Shown here: piece by piece, positions 34,913 to 43,985 of the stretch
Position numbering within the stretch: the first letter of the stretch is position 1
How the letters are laid out: every line of letters starts with the position of its first letter
NCBI GenBank assembly: GCA_965223835.1
Contig: CBDCXQ010000001.1
Location: 2,604,001 to 2,668,000 of the forward strand
DNA length: 64,000 nt
DNA from: CAVYXZ01 sp965223835
GTDB taxonomy: Bacteria; Chloroflexota; Anaerolineae; Aggregatilineales; Phototrophicaceae
Reading direction: 5' to 3'
The notes under the pieces: model-generated
What the model saw: only the letters and a program-made list of their open reading frames with translations
Databases searched by the model: none
Told to the model about the DNA's origin: nothing
Made by a program: the position numbers and the translations under genes

Positions 34913-36795
34913 CCCGCAACCAAATCCAGTGGCTGGTCATTGGCATCACGCTGGTGGGTTTTGCTTTGCGCATTTACCATCTTGACCGACTGTCATTTCG
35001 GGGCGATGAAGCGATAACAGTCAGTACCTGGGTCAGCCAACCGTTGCTGGAAACGCTCAATAGCGATGTCATTATCCGGGACCCCCAGCCACCGTTCGCG
35101 GTTGCACTCTATCGCGGCTGGTTTTTGCTGGTCGGCAGCATGACTGAATTTGGCATTCGACTGCTACCCGCACTCTTGAACACAATCGGTATTCCAGCGC
35201 TCTATGTGCTGGGCAAAAGACTGACAAACCACCGCATTGGTGTGTATGCTGCCTGTTTGTGGGCAGTTCATCCCTTTCTGATCTGGCATTCTCAGGATGC
35301 GCGCAATTATGCAATCTGGGTGGTTTTCAGCACACTGGCGCTATGGACGGCGCTGCGCGCACTGGAGCGGCGCAAACGCGTAGATTGGCTACTGTATATT
35401 ACATTCGCCGCCATTACAGCTTATATCTACTATCTTGAACTCTTCCTCATCTTCGCCCTGAATATCTATGTATTGATCTATTACTGGCGTAATCGCCCCT
35501 TATTGCGTAACTGGTTTTTCAGCCAAATAGCAATTGGCCTATTGTTAGCCCCCTGGTATCTACAAGAACGTCTGTTGTTCAATGATATCTATGGTGGTAC
35601 GACCTTCCCTTTCGACCCAACTCGCACCTTGACCTGGATTATTCCGTCTCTGAATTTTGGACGCACGATCTCCGAAGGGTTGATGCTCAATATCTGGTGG
35701 CTCGTGCTGCTGTTGCTGATTTTGGGCGTCATGGTTCGTTGGCACCACAAACACAATGCCGGGTTGCTGTTGGCACTTACGGGGTTTCTTCCGCCCATTT
35801 TGCTGGGCCTCGTTTCGCTACGAATGAATGTATTCACACCGCGCTATATTTTAGCAGTCGTGCCAATCTATATTCTGATTATCGTCAGCTTGATCGATAC
35901 TTTATGGCGGCTTTCCACACCGCAAATTATCCGAAGAGCACTGTCTCTTATGCTGGCGGGGGGTTGGTTAGTGGTTATCGGCTACAGCTTGAGTAACCTC
36001 TATTTTTCTAATGACTACGCGAAAACAACGGACTGGCGGGGCCTCACAGATTATTTGCGGGCTAACGTCTCTAGCAATGACATCGTACTCCAGGCTGCCG
36101 CTGACGAAGCGTTTACATTCTACTTTGGGTCGCTTGCCGATTTTGACCGCATTCCTGCCAACCCGCACCAATCCACCGGCGAGATTACCAGGATTCTACA
36201 AAACGCTGCCGCTAATTATGCCAGCATCTGGCTCGTGGCGCGTACACCAGGCGACTGGCCCAACCGCAATGTTGGACCGGACTGGTTAGCACGCAATATG
36301 CAGGAAGTCCTTGCGACACAAATCGGGGAGCAGCCGATTGACTTACCCATTCAACAATATATGCCCTGGCAAGTCCAACCAGAGCAAATAGAAAGCACGC
36401 CGCTGGCAACTTTCCAAGGCGTCGCCCACCTTGCTGGTGTACAAATAATCGAACCTCCGGAGCCTACTGGTGAGCTAGTGATCTGGGTTTACTGGGAACC
36501 TTTGGACACAACCAACAACGCGCTGAAAGCGTTCCTGCATCTGGTAGGTCCCCTGAATCCAGCGACGGGCACCCCACTCTGGGCACAAGATGACCACTTC
36601 CCGCAAGATTCTCGTATCAGTACCACGATCTGGGACCCGACAGAGATTTATCGCGATGTGTTCAAAATACCACTGGCCGAAGTTCCCCCCGGCCAGTACA
36701 TGTTACACATTGGTTTATATGATCCAGCCACCGGTGAACGCATCCCAACGGGGTCTGGCGACAGCTATGAAATCAGTACGCTGACGTTGCCCTAG
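34909..36795 (+). CDS. GT39/ArnT-like membrane glycosyltransferase
   Basis: This 628-residue protein resembles the dolichyl/undecaprenyl-phosphate-sugar mannosyltransferase family: a first membrane segment, then LSFRGDEAITVSTW with the conserved Asp-Glu near residues 29-30, about 10 further segments to ~360, and a soluble C-terminal part. The last ~150 residues look like a beta-sandwich (GELVIWVYWEPLDTTNNALK; GQYMLHIGLYDPATGERIP) common in Chloroflexota members. Such enzymes move a sugar from a lipid carrier to an external acceptor. It is coupled to the NERD-like gene by a 4-base overlap. Its stop overlaps that of the convergent SPFH gene in a shared CTAG. Confidence 0.82.
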   Translation: MTRNQIQWLVIGITLVGFALRIYHLDRLSFRGDEAITVSTWVSQPLLETLNSDVIIRDPQPPFAVALYRGWFLLVGSMTEFGIRLLPALLNTIGIPALYVLGKRLTNHRIGVYAACLWAVHPFLIWHSQDARNYAIWVVFSTLALWTALRALERRKRVDWLLYITFAAITAYIYYLELFLIFALNIYVLIYYWRNRPLLRNWFFSQIAIGLLLAPWYLQERLLFNDIYGGTTFPFDPTRTLTWIIPSLNFGRTISEGLMLNIWWLVLLLLILGVMVRWHHKHNAGLLLALTGFLPPILLGLVSLRMNVFTPRYILAVVPIYILIIVSLIDTLWRLSTPQIIRRALSLMLAGGWLVVIGYSLSNLYFSNDYAKTTDWRGLTDYLRANVSSNDIVLQAAADEAFTFYFGSLADFDRIPANPHQSTGEITRILQNAAANYASIWLVARTPGDWPNRNVGPDWLARNMQEVLATQIGEQPIDLPIQQYMPWQVQPEQIESTPLATFQGVAHLAGVQIIEPPEPTGELVIWVYWEPLDTTNNALKAFLHLVGPLNPATGTPLWAQDDHFPQDSRISTTIWDPTEIYRDVFKIPLAEVPPGQYMLHIGLYDPATGERIPTGSGDSYEISTLTLP

Positions 36796-37892
36796 CTATC
36801 AACTTCTTCTAAACGAGCCTGCCATTTCGCCAGCAATCGTTCATAGATCGCTTCGCTAATTTCGCCGTTCATCAGCTTAACATCGAGGCCGTCAATCATC
36901 GCCTGGATTTCGGCGCGGGTCTGTGGAACACCGCCAGCAGCAGGGGCGGCTGGTTGTGCGGGAGCCTGGACCGTCGTCGGTTGATTTTGTTGCATCATCT
37001 GGTTCATCATCTGCTGCATCATTTGCTGCTGTTGCAAAAGCTGTTGCTGCAAAGCCGCATTTTGATTATTGCCCAGCATATTACCCATCTGCTGCCCAAC
37101 GCCCATCCCCAGTCCGGCGCTTGCCAATGAGCCGCCCATACCTTCATTAGCCGCTGCGGTTTGGGCAATCGACATCCGTTTCACACGTTCCCACTGGTCC
37201 AGGCTCACATAATCACGCAATTCATCTTCATCGACTTTCTTAGCCTGGAACGGTTTGGATTCAAATGCCTTAATACGCAGCCCCATTGCCTCGAATTCTT
37301 CATTGAGCATTGCCAGCGCCGCGCCTTCCAGCTCACCCAGAATACGGTTCACATCGGGCACACTCTGAGCACCAGATTTCATCAAAATTGAAGCAAGTTG
37401 CCCCAGCAACATGGATTGCACGCGGTCACGAATATCGCGCAAATCCGTTGACGGCGAATTGACGGCATACTGGCGAACAAATCGGCCCGGATCATCCACG
37501 CCAATATCAATCACACCATGTCCCTGCAACAAGACGACGCCCAGGCCCTTGCCCGGCGTTTCCAGCACAATTGGTGGGTTTGTCCCCCATCCCACCTGCG
37601 GCATATCGCGCAGATTGACAAAATACAGGTCAGCCGTAAACGGCGTGCGACCACTGGTTGCCAGGCCAATCACACTGGCGAGAATAGGCAAATTCATCGT
37701 CGAAAGCGTATGTGCGCCTTCCTGCAAAACGTCCTGTACTTGACCGCGATAAACAAAGACAGCAGCCTGGCTGGGGCCAACAATGACCTGGGACCCCATA
37801 CGCCAATCACCATTTCCCTGTTGCGGTTCGCGCCACGCCAGTTCCTCTGGGCCAACTGACGAATGGCTTACAACATCAATCAAACGTGGCAT
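36792..37892 (-). CDS. SPFH-domain protein with Gln/Met-rich linker and SHOCT tail
   Basis: This 366-residue protein matches the YdjI-like SPFH/'virion core' group: an N-terminal segment GSQVIVGPSQAAVFVYRGQV, an SPFH-like region to ~225, a low-complexity Gln/Met-rich stretch (~275-305) and a C-terminal SHOCT-like helix pair (AEIQAMIDGLDVKLMNGEIS). Relatives form oligomers at membranes under stress, as YdjI does with LiaH/PspA in Bacillus. A good ribosome site (AGGAG) lies before ATG 37892. It follows a small helical protein by 22 bases and is likely co-transcribed with it. Function in this organism is inferred only. Confidence 0.82.
   Translation of the reverse strand: MPRLIDVVSHSSVGPEELAWREPQQGNGDWRMGSQVIVGPSQAAVFVYRGQVQDVLQEGAHTLSTMNLPILASVIGLATSGRTPFTADLYFVNLRDMPQVGWGTNPPIVLETPGKGLGVVLLQGHGVIDIGVDDPGRFVRQYAVNSPSTDLRDIRDRVQSMLLGQLASILMKSGAQSVPDVNRILGELEGAALAMLNEEFEAMGLRIKAFESKPFQAKKVDEDELRDYVSLDQWERVKRMSIAQTAAANEGMGGSLASAGLGMGVGQQMGNMLGNNQNAALQQQLLQQQQMMQQMMNQMMQQNQPTTVQAPAQPAAPAAGGVPQTRAEIQAMIDGLDVKLMNGEISEAIYERLLAKWQARLEEVDS
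36981..37070 (-). repeat. Low-complexity tract coding Gln/Met repeats
   Basis: These 90 bases code for runs of Gln and Met with Asn (for example QQQLLQQQQMMQQMMNQMM) inside the SPFH gene. The DNA is an irregular CAG/CAA/ATG repeat rather than a pure microsatellite. Confidence 0.7.
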
Positions 37893-37914
37893 TCAATATC
37901 TCCTTTAATGACGG

Positions 37915-38445
37915 TTAAAGTGATTTATCCAGGTTAGTCAGCACATCCTCGCGCAATTTGAACGCATCATTAGCTTCCATCGCCAGCGCATCAAGGGCCG
38001 CAATCGCATCATCGACATCGGCCTGTGCTTGAACCGCTGCATCAAATTGGTCTAGCGCTTCATCCAGCTTATCGACGTAGCGGATCTGCGCTTCGTCAAA
38101 GCTATACAGCCGTTCAAGTGCCGCTTCATCAATTTTGATGGCAGCAAAGAAGCCCGAATAGCCGGGAACGGCGGCCTTTACCCGATCTTGATACGTTTGG
38201 ATTTTCGTCTTGGCGCTTTTTGTTTTTGCCATGTGCATCAAACCACCGTTGTCAATCAGTGACTTCTCGATCGCCGCGAAACGATTGACGCGTTTGGCAA
38301 TTTCACCGGTCAGAAAATCACGTAGCATTCGGTCTGCAGTGCGGCGACTGGCTCGTTCGATATACCCACCGAAGCCCGGCATCCGAGCCATGAGCCGTTC
38401 AACTGAGCCACGCTGGCCTACAATTTGATCGTATAATTCTGACAT
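37915..38445 (-). CDS. Small alpha-helical protein of unknown function, SPFH partner candidate
   Basis: I do not recognise this 176-residue protein. It has no signal peptide or membrane segment. It is almost entirely helical by eye: a basic N-terminal half (RASRRTADRMLRDFLTGEIA) and an acidic, coiled-coil-like C-terminal half rich in Ala, Asp and Glu (LDEALDQFDAAVQAQADVDD). It lies just upstream of the SPFH-SHOCT gene on the same strand. By analogy with LiaH/PspA-type partners it may assemble with that protein, but there is no clear PspA signature. Confidence 0.7.
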   Translation of the reverse strand: MSELYDQIVGQRGSVERLMARMPGFGGYIERASRRTADRMLRDFLTGEIAKRVNRFAAIEKSLIDNGGLMHMAKTKSAKTKIQTYQDRVKAAVPGYSGFFAAIKIDEAALERLYSFDEAQIRYVDKLDEALDQFDAAVQAQADVDDAIAALDALAMEANDAFKLREDVLTNLDKSL

Positions 38446-38630
38446 GAATTCACCTCTTTAGTTAGCATAACACAATTTTACTGCAGTCTGTGCCCGCGTA
38501 TTCCCCCAATAATTGGCTTCATCTGCATTTCTGTTCACAATTACCAGTTTGCCCCATATCGGCGCAATAGCGCAACCGGGCTGAACAGTGTATATTCTTA
38601 AAGGTACTTTTCAATAATCAGGAACAAACG

Positions 38631-40400
38631 ATGCATAAACCCCGCTTGATTGCGCTTATCGTATTATGCCTGCTACTCATCACGACGTTAATATCAGCTC
38701 AGGAAGAAACAACTTACATTATCCAGCCCGGCGATACCTTGTTCAGCATCGCCCGCCGCTTCGGGACAACTGTGAGTGAACTGGCCGAGGCCAACGGGAT
38801 AGTCAACACGTCCGCTATCTTCTGGGGGCAGCGACTGGTGATCCCGGCGGACGAAGCGACTGATCCGACTCCAGCCGACGTTACACAAACTATTACACCA
38901 ACACCGACCGCGACCACCACTTATGTTGTGCAGCCAGGTGACACCCTCTACCGCATCGCCGTGCGCTTTCAGACCACGATTACGGATCTACGTAGATTGA
39001 ATCCAGAAATCCAAAACAGTAATCTGGTCTATGTCAACCAGCGAATCGTTGTGCCCGATCCAAATGCGCCTGCCCCAACACCCGACGCTGCTCCAGCTGT
39101 TGCCCCAACAGTCATCAACATCCCTACCGAAACACCAGTGGCAGTCGAAGCCGAACAAGTTGAACCCACACCTGAACCGTTGCCAACTGAAGTGCCAGTT
39201 GAGCCGACAGCGACCGTCATTCAGGCTGAAGCTGAAGCCGTGCCAACTGATGGCGAACCCACGACGGTTGCACCCGTGATCGACCTCGAATACGGCATCG
39301 AAGCAAATTTCTTAATCGAAGACCCGGCCACTCCTGCCAATTATGTTGGTGAATTAGGGGTTGGCTGGGTTAAACAACTGCTAAGCTGGAATGCGCTGGA
39401 ACCCAGTGAAGGCGAGATTGATTTTGCAACCCTGGATACGCTAGTGGAGACACTGGAATCCCAGAATGTCAACATTCTCCTGACGATTACGGCGGCTCCT
39501 GGCTGGACACGCACCATTCAAGAAGAGACCGGCCCGCCCGATGATTATGCAACCTTTGCGAATTTTCTCAGCGAGGTTGCCAGCCGTTATGCGGGGCGTG
39601 TCGCCGCCTACGAAATTTGGAATGAGCCGAATCTGCGCAGCCGCTGGAAAAGCACCGTTCATCCAATTAGCGCCGCCAGCTACGTTGAAATGTTGCGCCA
39701 GGCCAGCGATGCGATCAAAACTGCTGACCCGGATGCGCTGGTAATTAGTGCTGGATTAGCACCCACCGGCTTTAATGATGCGCTTGGTTCGGAAGCAGGT
39801 GATTTTGAAGTAAATGCGATTGATGATCGCATTTACTTGAACGCCATGTACGCTGCTGGACTCACTTCATTCGTTGACGGCGTTGGCGTCCACCCTATTG
39901 GCTTCGCTAATCCGCCCGATGCGCGTTGTTGTAATCCAATTGAAGGCATCGAAACCCATTATGGCGATCCTCATTTCTATTTTCTGGATACCCTGAATGA
40001 TTACCGCCAGGTACAGCTTGCCAATAACGATCAGACATTGCCGCTCTGGGTAACGCGGCTTGGTTGGGGTACAGTGGAAGACCTGGGTGTTGCTGATGAG
40101 TTTAACATCTTCGTGAGTTATACCAGCCTAGATGAACAAGCACAGTATTTGACACGTGCCTATGAAATTGCGGACGAATTAAATTATGTCGGACCTATGT
40201 TTGCCTTTAGTCTAAATGGTTGTCAGGCGCCGGGCATTGATGGTCCCACCAGTTGCTACTATGGTCTGATCGGACCGCGCGGAACCCCCCGCACTGTATT
40301 TACCGCTTTACAGCGCATTGCCCAACCAGCGAATATGCCCGTAACAATGGATGACGACAGTACTATCGCTCCAGAGGCGACCGAAGAATCCAGTTCCTGA
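38631..40400 (+). CDS. Secreted protein with two LysM domains and a clan GH-A glycosidase-like domain
   Basis: This 589-residue exported protein has a signal peptide, two LysM domains (~28-72, TYIIQPGDTLFSIARRFGTT; ~100-145, TYVVQPGDTLYRIAVRFQTT) that bind peptidoglycan or chitin, a Pro/Glu/Thr-rich linker (~145-215) and a TIM-barrel glycosidase-like domain (~220-570). The acid/base motif is intact (AYEIWNEPNLRSRW). The second catalytic motif, usually (V/I)TEFGW, reads VTRLGWGT, so the nucleophile Glu is Arg (codon 40056-40058). It may be inactive or work differently. It ends at a strong bidirectional hairpin. Confidence 0.88.
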   Translation: MHKPRLIALIVLCLLLITTLISAQEETTYIIQPGDTLFSIARRFGTTVSELAEANGIVNTSAIFWGQRLVIPADEATDPTPADVTQTITPTPTATTTYVVQPGDTLYRIAVRFQTTITDLRRLNPEIQNSNLVYVNQRIVVPDPNAPAPTPDAAPAVAPTVINIPTETPVAVEAEQVEPTPEPLPTEVPVEPTATVIQAEAEAVPTDGEPTTVAPVIDLEYGIEANFLIEDPATPANYVGELGVGWVKQLLSWNALEPSEGEIDFATLDTLVETLESQNVNILLTITAAPGWTRTIQEETGPPDDYATFANFLSEVASRYAGRVAAYEIWNEPNLRSRWKSTVHPISAASYVEMLRQASDAIKTADPDALVISAGLAPTGFNDALGSEAGDFEVNAIDDRIYLNAMYAAGLTSFVDGVGVHPIGFANPPDARCCNPIEGIETHYGDPHFYFLDTLNDYRQVQLANNDQTLPLWVTRLGWGTVEDLGVADEFNIFVSYTSLDEQAQYLTRAYEIADELNYVGPMFAFSLNGCQAPGIDGPTSCYYGLIGPRGTPRTVFTALQRIAQPANMPVTMDDDSTIAPEATEESSS

Positions 40401-40403
40401 ATC

Positions 40404-40442
40404 GAAAACGAGTTACCATCAACAGACCAGTAACTCGTTTTC
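40404..40442. terminator. Strong bidirectional hairpin terminator
   Basis: GAAAACGAGTTAC (40404-40416) and GTAACTCGTTTTC (40430-40442) form a perfect 13-base-pair stem with a 13-base loop, with TTTT at the end of the 3' arm in both directions. It lies between the convergent LysM and WYL genes and can serve both. Confidence 0.85.
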
Positions 40443-40475
40443 CATCTTAATTTGTTGGTTGATCGTATTGTCTCG

Positions 40476-41456
40476 CTATGAAGCAACGCTCTCATAAACG
40501 GTGACCAACTTCGCGGCCTCAGCGGCAATTTCATCCCGCAGTGCTTTAGGTTCCAATACTTCAACACTCGATCCCCACGAGCGAATCCAGGGCAGCATTT
40601 CATGCCAGTCGCCCACCTGGATACGCACAACACAGCGATTGCCCGTGATGATCTTGAAACCTTCTACCGCATGGCGCATTCGTTCTTGAATTTGGGGCGT
40701 AACTTCTGGGGCAAACGCCAGCACCACCTCCTGGGCGGGGCCGATGACACTGCTGCGAATAATGCCCCACGCCCCGGCCAGATAATGGCGGCGGTCGAAT
40801 TGTGACGGTATTTCATATTTACTGGTCAACAATTGCACCCGTTTGACCGATTGTAACCTAATTGCACCCACCCGATGGGTCAAGTGATCGTAGCCAACCG
40901 CATAGAGGCCACCATTGGAAGCGGGTTCTATAAAGTAGGCTGCAAACTCGCGAATCGAAATCGTACCGTCGGTTTCGTTGCGATACCATAGTTTAACTTT
41001 ACGCTTCTCAGCCCACGCTCTGGTGATCGTTTCCAGGACAACAACAAATGCGCGATCTACTGGATTGGTCCGCACTGTATCAATCATATACTGAACATGC
41101 TCAGCCAGCGATTGGGGTAGATTTTTGCTGATTTTTTTGACAGCTGAAATAATGTGCGGATTCTGCTGTTCAACATAATAAGCCAGCCCGCGGGCGGCGA
41201 CATAAAGCGCCACCAGTTCATTAATGTTAAGGCGCACACTGGCACCATAATAATCATGATTCAAATAATATCGTCCATCTTTCTGGTAGATGGGTACACC
41301 AATTTTTTCCAGAAGCGCTAAATCACGATAAATTGTGCGGCGGTCTACCTCACAATTATCAGCAATTTCAACCACTCGCAGACCTGATCCGGCTGCAAAC
41401 AACATTTTTTCAATTTTCGCTAGACGTTCGGTTCGGTTAATTAATTGAGTTGACAT
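40476..41456 (-). CDS. WYL-domain transcriptional regulator (HTH_11 + WYL)
   Basis: This 326-residue protein has an N-terminal winged helix (TERLAKIEKMLFAAGSGLRV; VDRRTIYRDLALLEKIGVPI, ~8-60) and a WYL domain (~140-225; KVKLWYRNETDGTISIREFA, YAVGYDHLTHRVGAIRL), with a C-terminal WCX-like extension. Such regulators often respond to nucleotides or nucleic acid ligands and control DNA-damage or defence genes, but many have other roles. No defence genes are near it. It stands alone between a terminator and the glycosidase-like gene. Confidence 0.9.
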   Translation of the reverse strand: MSTQLINRTERLAKIEKMLFAAGSGLRVVEIADNCEVDRRTIYRDLALLEKIGVPIYQKDGRYYLNHDYYGASVRLNINELVALYVAARGLAYYVEQQNPHIISAVKKISKNLPQSLAEHVQYMIDTVRTNPVDRAFVVVLETITRAWAEKRKVKLWYRNETDGTISIREFAAYFIEPASNGGLYAVGYDHLTHRVGAIRLQSVKRVQLLTSKYEIPSQFDRRHYLAGAWGIIRSSVIGPAQEVVLAFAPEVTPQIQERMRHAVEGFKIITGNRCVVRIQVGDWHEMLPWIRSWGSSVEVLEPKALRDEIAAEAAKLVTVYESVAS

Positions 41457-41560
41457 AGCAAATAAACAACCCTACATCACGTCTCCAGGAAATTCAGTAT
41501 AGCAGTTTTCGTTTTTGTGTGCTGATGGCACAGGTGGGTGTATTGTTAGAATATTGACAT

Positions 41561-43864
41561 TTAAGACGTTGGGGTATTGGTCGCAGCAATAAAGGGCACT
41601 GCTGTCGGTTGCGGATTGGGAGTCGCTGTAAAGGCAGTCGTTGTTATGGCTGGTTGCTTCAGCGCTCGAATCGCCAATTGACGGTCCATTTGCAAGAGTT
41701 GGAAACGCAGTAATCCATCGTCTTCTACTCGAACCAAGTCTTCACCCACTACAACGCCCGTCAGAGGGTCCCAGATTTCGGCAACATAGCGCCCTGGTGA
41801 CATTCCCTCCAGCCGGTATTCAAACAACACTGGCGTTCGTTCAACGCCGGCAGCCACTTTATCCCAGGTATAATCGCGGTGCTGCAACCATGAAAGAGCA
41901 ACGCCCGCTGGACCATCGCGCAACGTCAACAACCTGGCCGGAGCTACTAAGTCTCCCACTTCAATATAGGCCAATTCAAGCCAATCATCACCGAGATTAT
42001 CCAGCATGAGCGTGTGTTCCCCCGCGCTCAACGGCACCCTCACCGCTACATCTCTGCTGCCTGCCCGCAAGTTCACTTCAGCCACCCGTACATCGTCAAC
42101 AGCTACGATTAAACGCGCATCGGCCTGGGTCGAGACAGCTTCAACACCAATTTCGAGGTAAGTATCAACTGGCGGTGCCACCAGGTAACGCTGCGCCTGA
42201 CTAAACTGGGCGTTAAACACCTGTCCATACAAAAAGCTATTTACGTCTGCAAGCGCGGGGAAGACACCATAGGCTGTAATTGTTCGGGTCGCAACAGTTT
42301 GATTGCCGCTGGCAAATTGACGCCGAAAGTCACTGACACGCACCGGCGCATACGCCCCTAAATCATCTGACAATAACCCGGCCTGTGCGGGTTGCAGGTT
42401 CAAATTCGGCCAATCAATACCTGCGGTAAAGGCTGCTAAAGGCGCATAAAAACGCGAGAGGTTTTGCGGAATTACATACGTATCCCACCAATCACTCATG
42501 CCACTGCCCGAAGCACCAGCAAATACCGACACCCACAGGGTATTCTGAAAGTGTACACCGCCGGGATCATCTTCAGTTGGCTCAAACCAGGGATTTAGGG
42601 AATAATCCGTCAACAACACCGGATTCAGTGTCAAATAACGCTGAAGCACATCAACCACTGCTACCACTTGATCGTCAATTGCCTCAATTGGTCGGCGTTG
42701 ATAGTATTGAACGCCCACAAAATCCAGTAGCGCGGTTTCGGCGACGACCGCTCCATCATTACGACTGCTGGCAGTAATTAAGTGCCCCTGTTGGTCAATC
42801 TGCCGCAGATAACTCGCCGTGCGCTGTAACCAGGAACGAGCAACTGACGGGTCAAAATTGGCAGTACGATCAATCTGATCAATGATCTCCCAGGCAAAAA
42901 TCTGTGGACTATAGCCCCACCGAGCGACGATATAACGCAAGCGACGACGAAACAAATCATCTGCCTGATCATCGAAGAAAAAGACAGACGGTCCACTCAG
43001 GGGTCCACCATTGAAGATATTGTAAGGGTTATCATCCCAATCTGACGTAACATCAGGCCGGGCCACCCCTTCTGGCAAAACAACCGGCGGGCCATTGTAG
43101 GTTTGCAACGCCTGATGCCACAGCAATACCAGTTGCAAATTGACCCCATAAGTCGCCGCCCGTTCCAGGATTGTATCCAGTTCGGCTGCTGCCTGCTGCG
43201 CCGCTGAATAATCGCCCACTGGCCCCGACCACTCCAAATTAATAAACCAGGGAACATCAATAATCAGCCGTGCATAATTCCCGCCAGCGGCGCTCAAATC
43301 ACGCAACCACCCATCATAAGTTTCTAACCCACCGATTTCCGACCACGACCAGTTGAGATTATGTCCAATTGGAAAATAAGGTTCGCCATTGGCATACTGA
43401 AAATAGCGCCCGTTTTGTCCTAAGCCAATAAACCCGGGCGCTTCTGATGAGGACACAGTAAAGTTACCATCTTGCACGGCAACCACCGCTGCATTGTCAC
43501 GGACTTGAAGCGTATAGGACCATATGCCCTCCCGTTGTGGCGTAAACCGCACCTGCCAGACCGGTTCACTGTCAAGCAATTCCACCGCTAACCGGCGGCA
43601 GTCGTTAGGACACTCATAGGGCTGCATCCAAAAACCAGGGATCACCAGCCGTTCGCCTGTTGGTGACTGAAAGATGCCAATTAATTCGATGTCACGATTA
43701 TCAAAGGGATTACGATAGAGCGCGGAATCCACCGGGATTGTAAATGTCATTAGCTCGTACAAGTCGCCAATGGTAGGATTTGGAGCAGGGCCAGCCTGAC
43801 CGTAAACAATCCGCATCCCCAAAAGCAACGACAGCGACAGGAATAGCAACAAGCGTCTCAACAT
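41561..43864 (-). CDS. Secreted DUF5060-type protein with glycosidase-like TIM barrel
   Basis: This 767-residue exported protein starts at ATG 43864 with a signal peptide (LLLFLSLSLLLGMRIVYG); a TTG at 43900 is a poorer start. It has an N-terminal beta domain like DUF5060 (~35-130), a clan GH-A-like barrel (~135-480; YFPIGHNLNWSWSEIGG) and a C-terminal beta-rich region. Both motifs that should carry catalytic Glu are changed: WEIWNE-type reads WEIIDQID (Gln330), and TEFG-type reads LLTDYS (Asp420). A binding-only role is therefore possible. It has no partner in an operon; the WYL regulator follows 104 bases later. Confidence 0.85.
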   Translation of the reverse strand: MLRRLLLFLSLSLLLGMRIVYGQAGPAPNPTIGDLYELMTFTIPVDSALYRNPFDNRDIELIGIFQSPTGERLVIPGFWMQPYECPNDCRRLAVELLDSEPVWQVRFTPQREGIWSYTLQVRDNAAVVAVQDGNFTVSSSEAPGFIGLGQNGRYFQYANGEPYFPIGHNLNWSWSEIGGLETYDGWLRDLSAAGGNYARLIIDVPWFINLEWSGPVGDYSAAQQAAAELDTILERAATYGVNLQLVLLWHQALQTYNGPPVVLPEGVARPDVTSDWDDNPYNIFNGGPLSGPSVFFFDDQADDLFRRRLRYIVARWGYSPQIFAWEIIDQIDRTANFDPSVARSWLQRTASYLRQIDQQGHLITASSRNDGAVVAETALLDFVGVQYYQRRPIEAIDDQVVAVVDVLQRYLTLNPVLLTDYSLNPWFEPTEDDPGGVHFQNTLWVSVFAGASGSGMSDWWDTYVIPQNLSRFYAPLAAFTAGIDWPNLNLQPAQAGLLSDDLGAYAPVRVSDFRRQFASGNQTVATRTITAYGVFPALADVNSFLYGQVFNAQFSQAQRYLVAPPVDTYLEIGVEAVSTQADARLIVAVDDVRVAEVNLRAGSRDVAVRVPLSAGEHTLMLDNLGDDWLELAYIEVGDLVAPARLLTLRDGPAGVALSWLQHRDYTWDKVAAGVERTPVLFEYRLEGMSPGRYVAEIWDPLTGVVVGEDLVRVEDDGLLRFQLLQMDRQLAIRALKQPAITTTAFTATPNPQPTAVPFIAATNTPTS

Positions 43865-43985
43865 GAGGAAAAGTTTAACTTGTCGCCGGTAAACAAGCAA
43901 AATTTACGAATCACAGTGTAAACTATTTGTAGCCTATAGCGCCAGTTGATGGATGATAATTTGATCCCTTTCAGGCAAGCCGGCC

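Noticed and set aside
36981..37070. CRISPR-like or tandem repeat signal
   Set aside because: It is an irregular Gln/Met coding tract in the SPFH gene; there are no regular repeats and spacers anywhere in the window.
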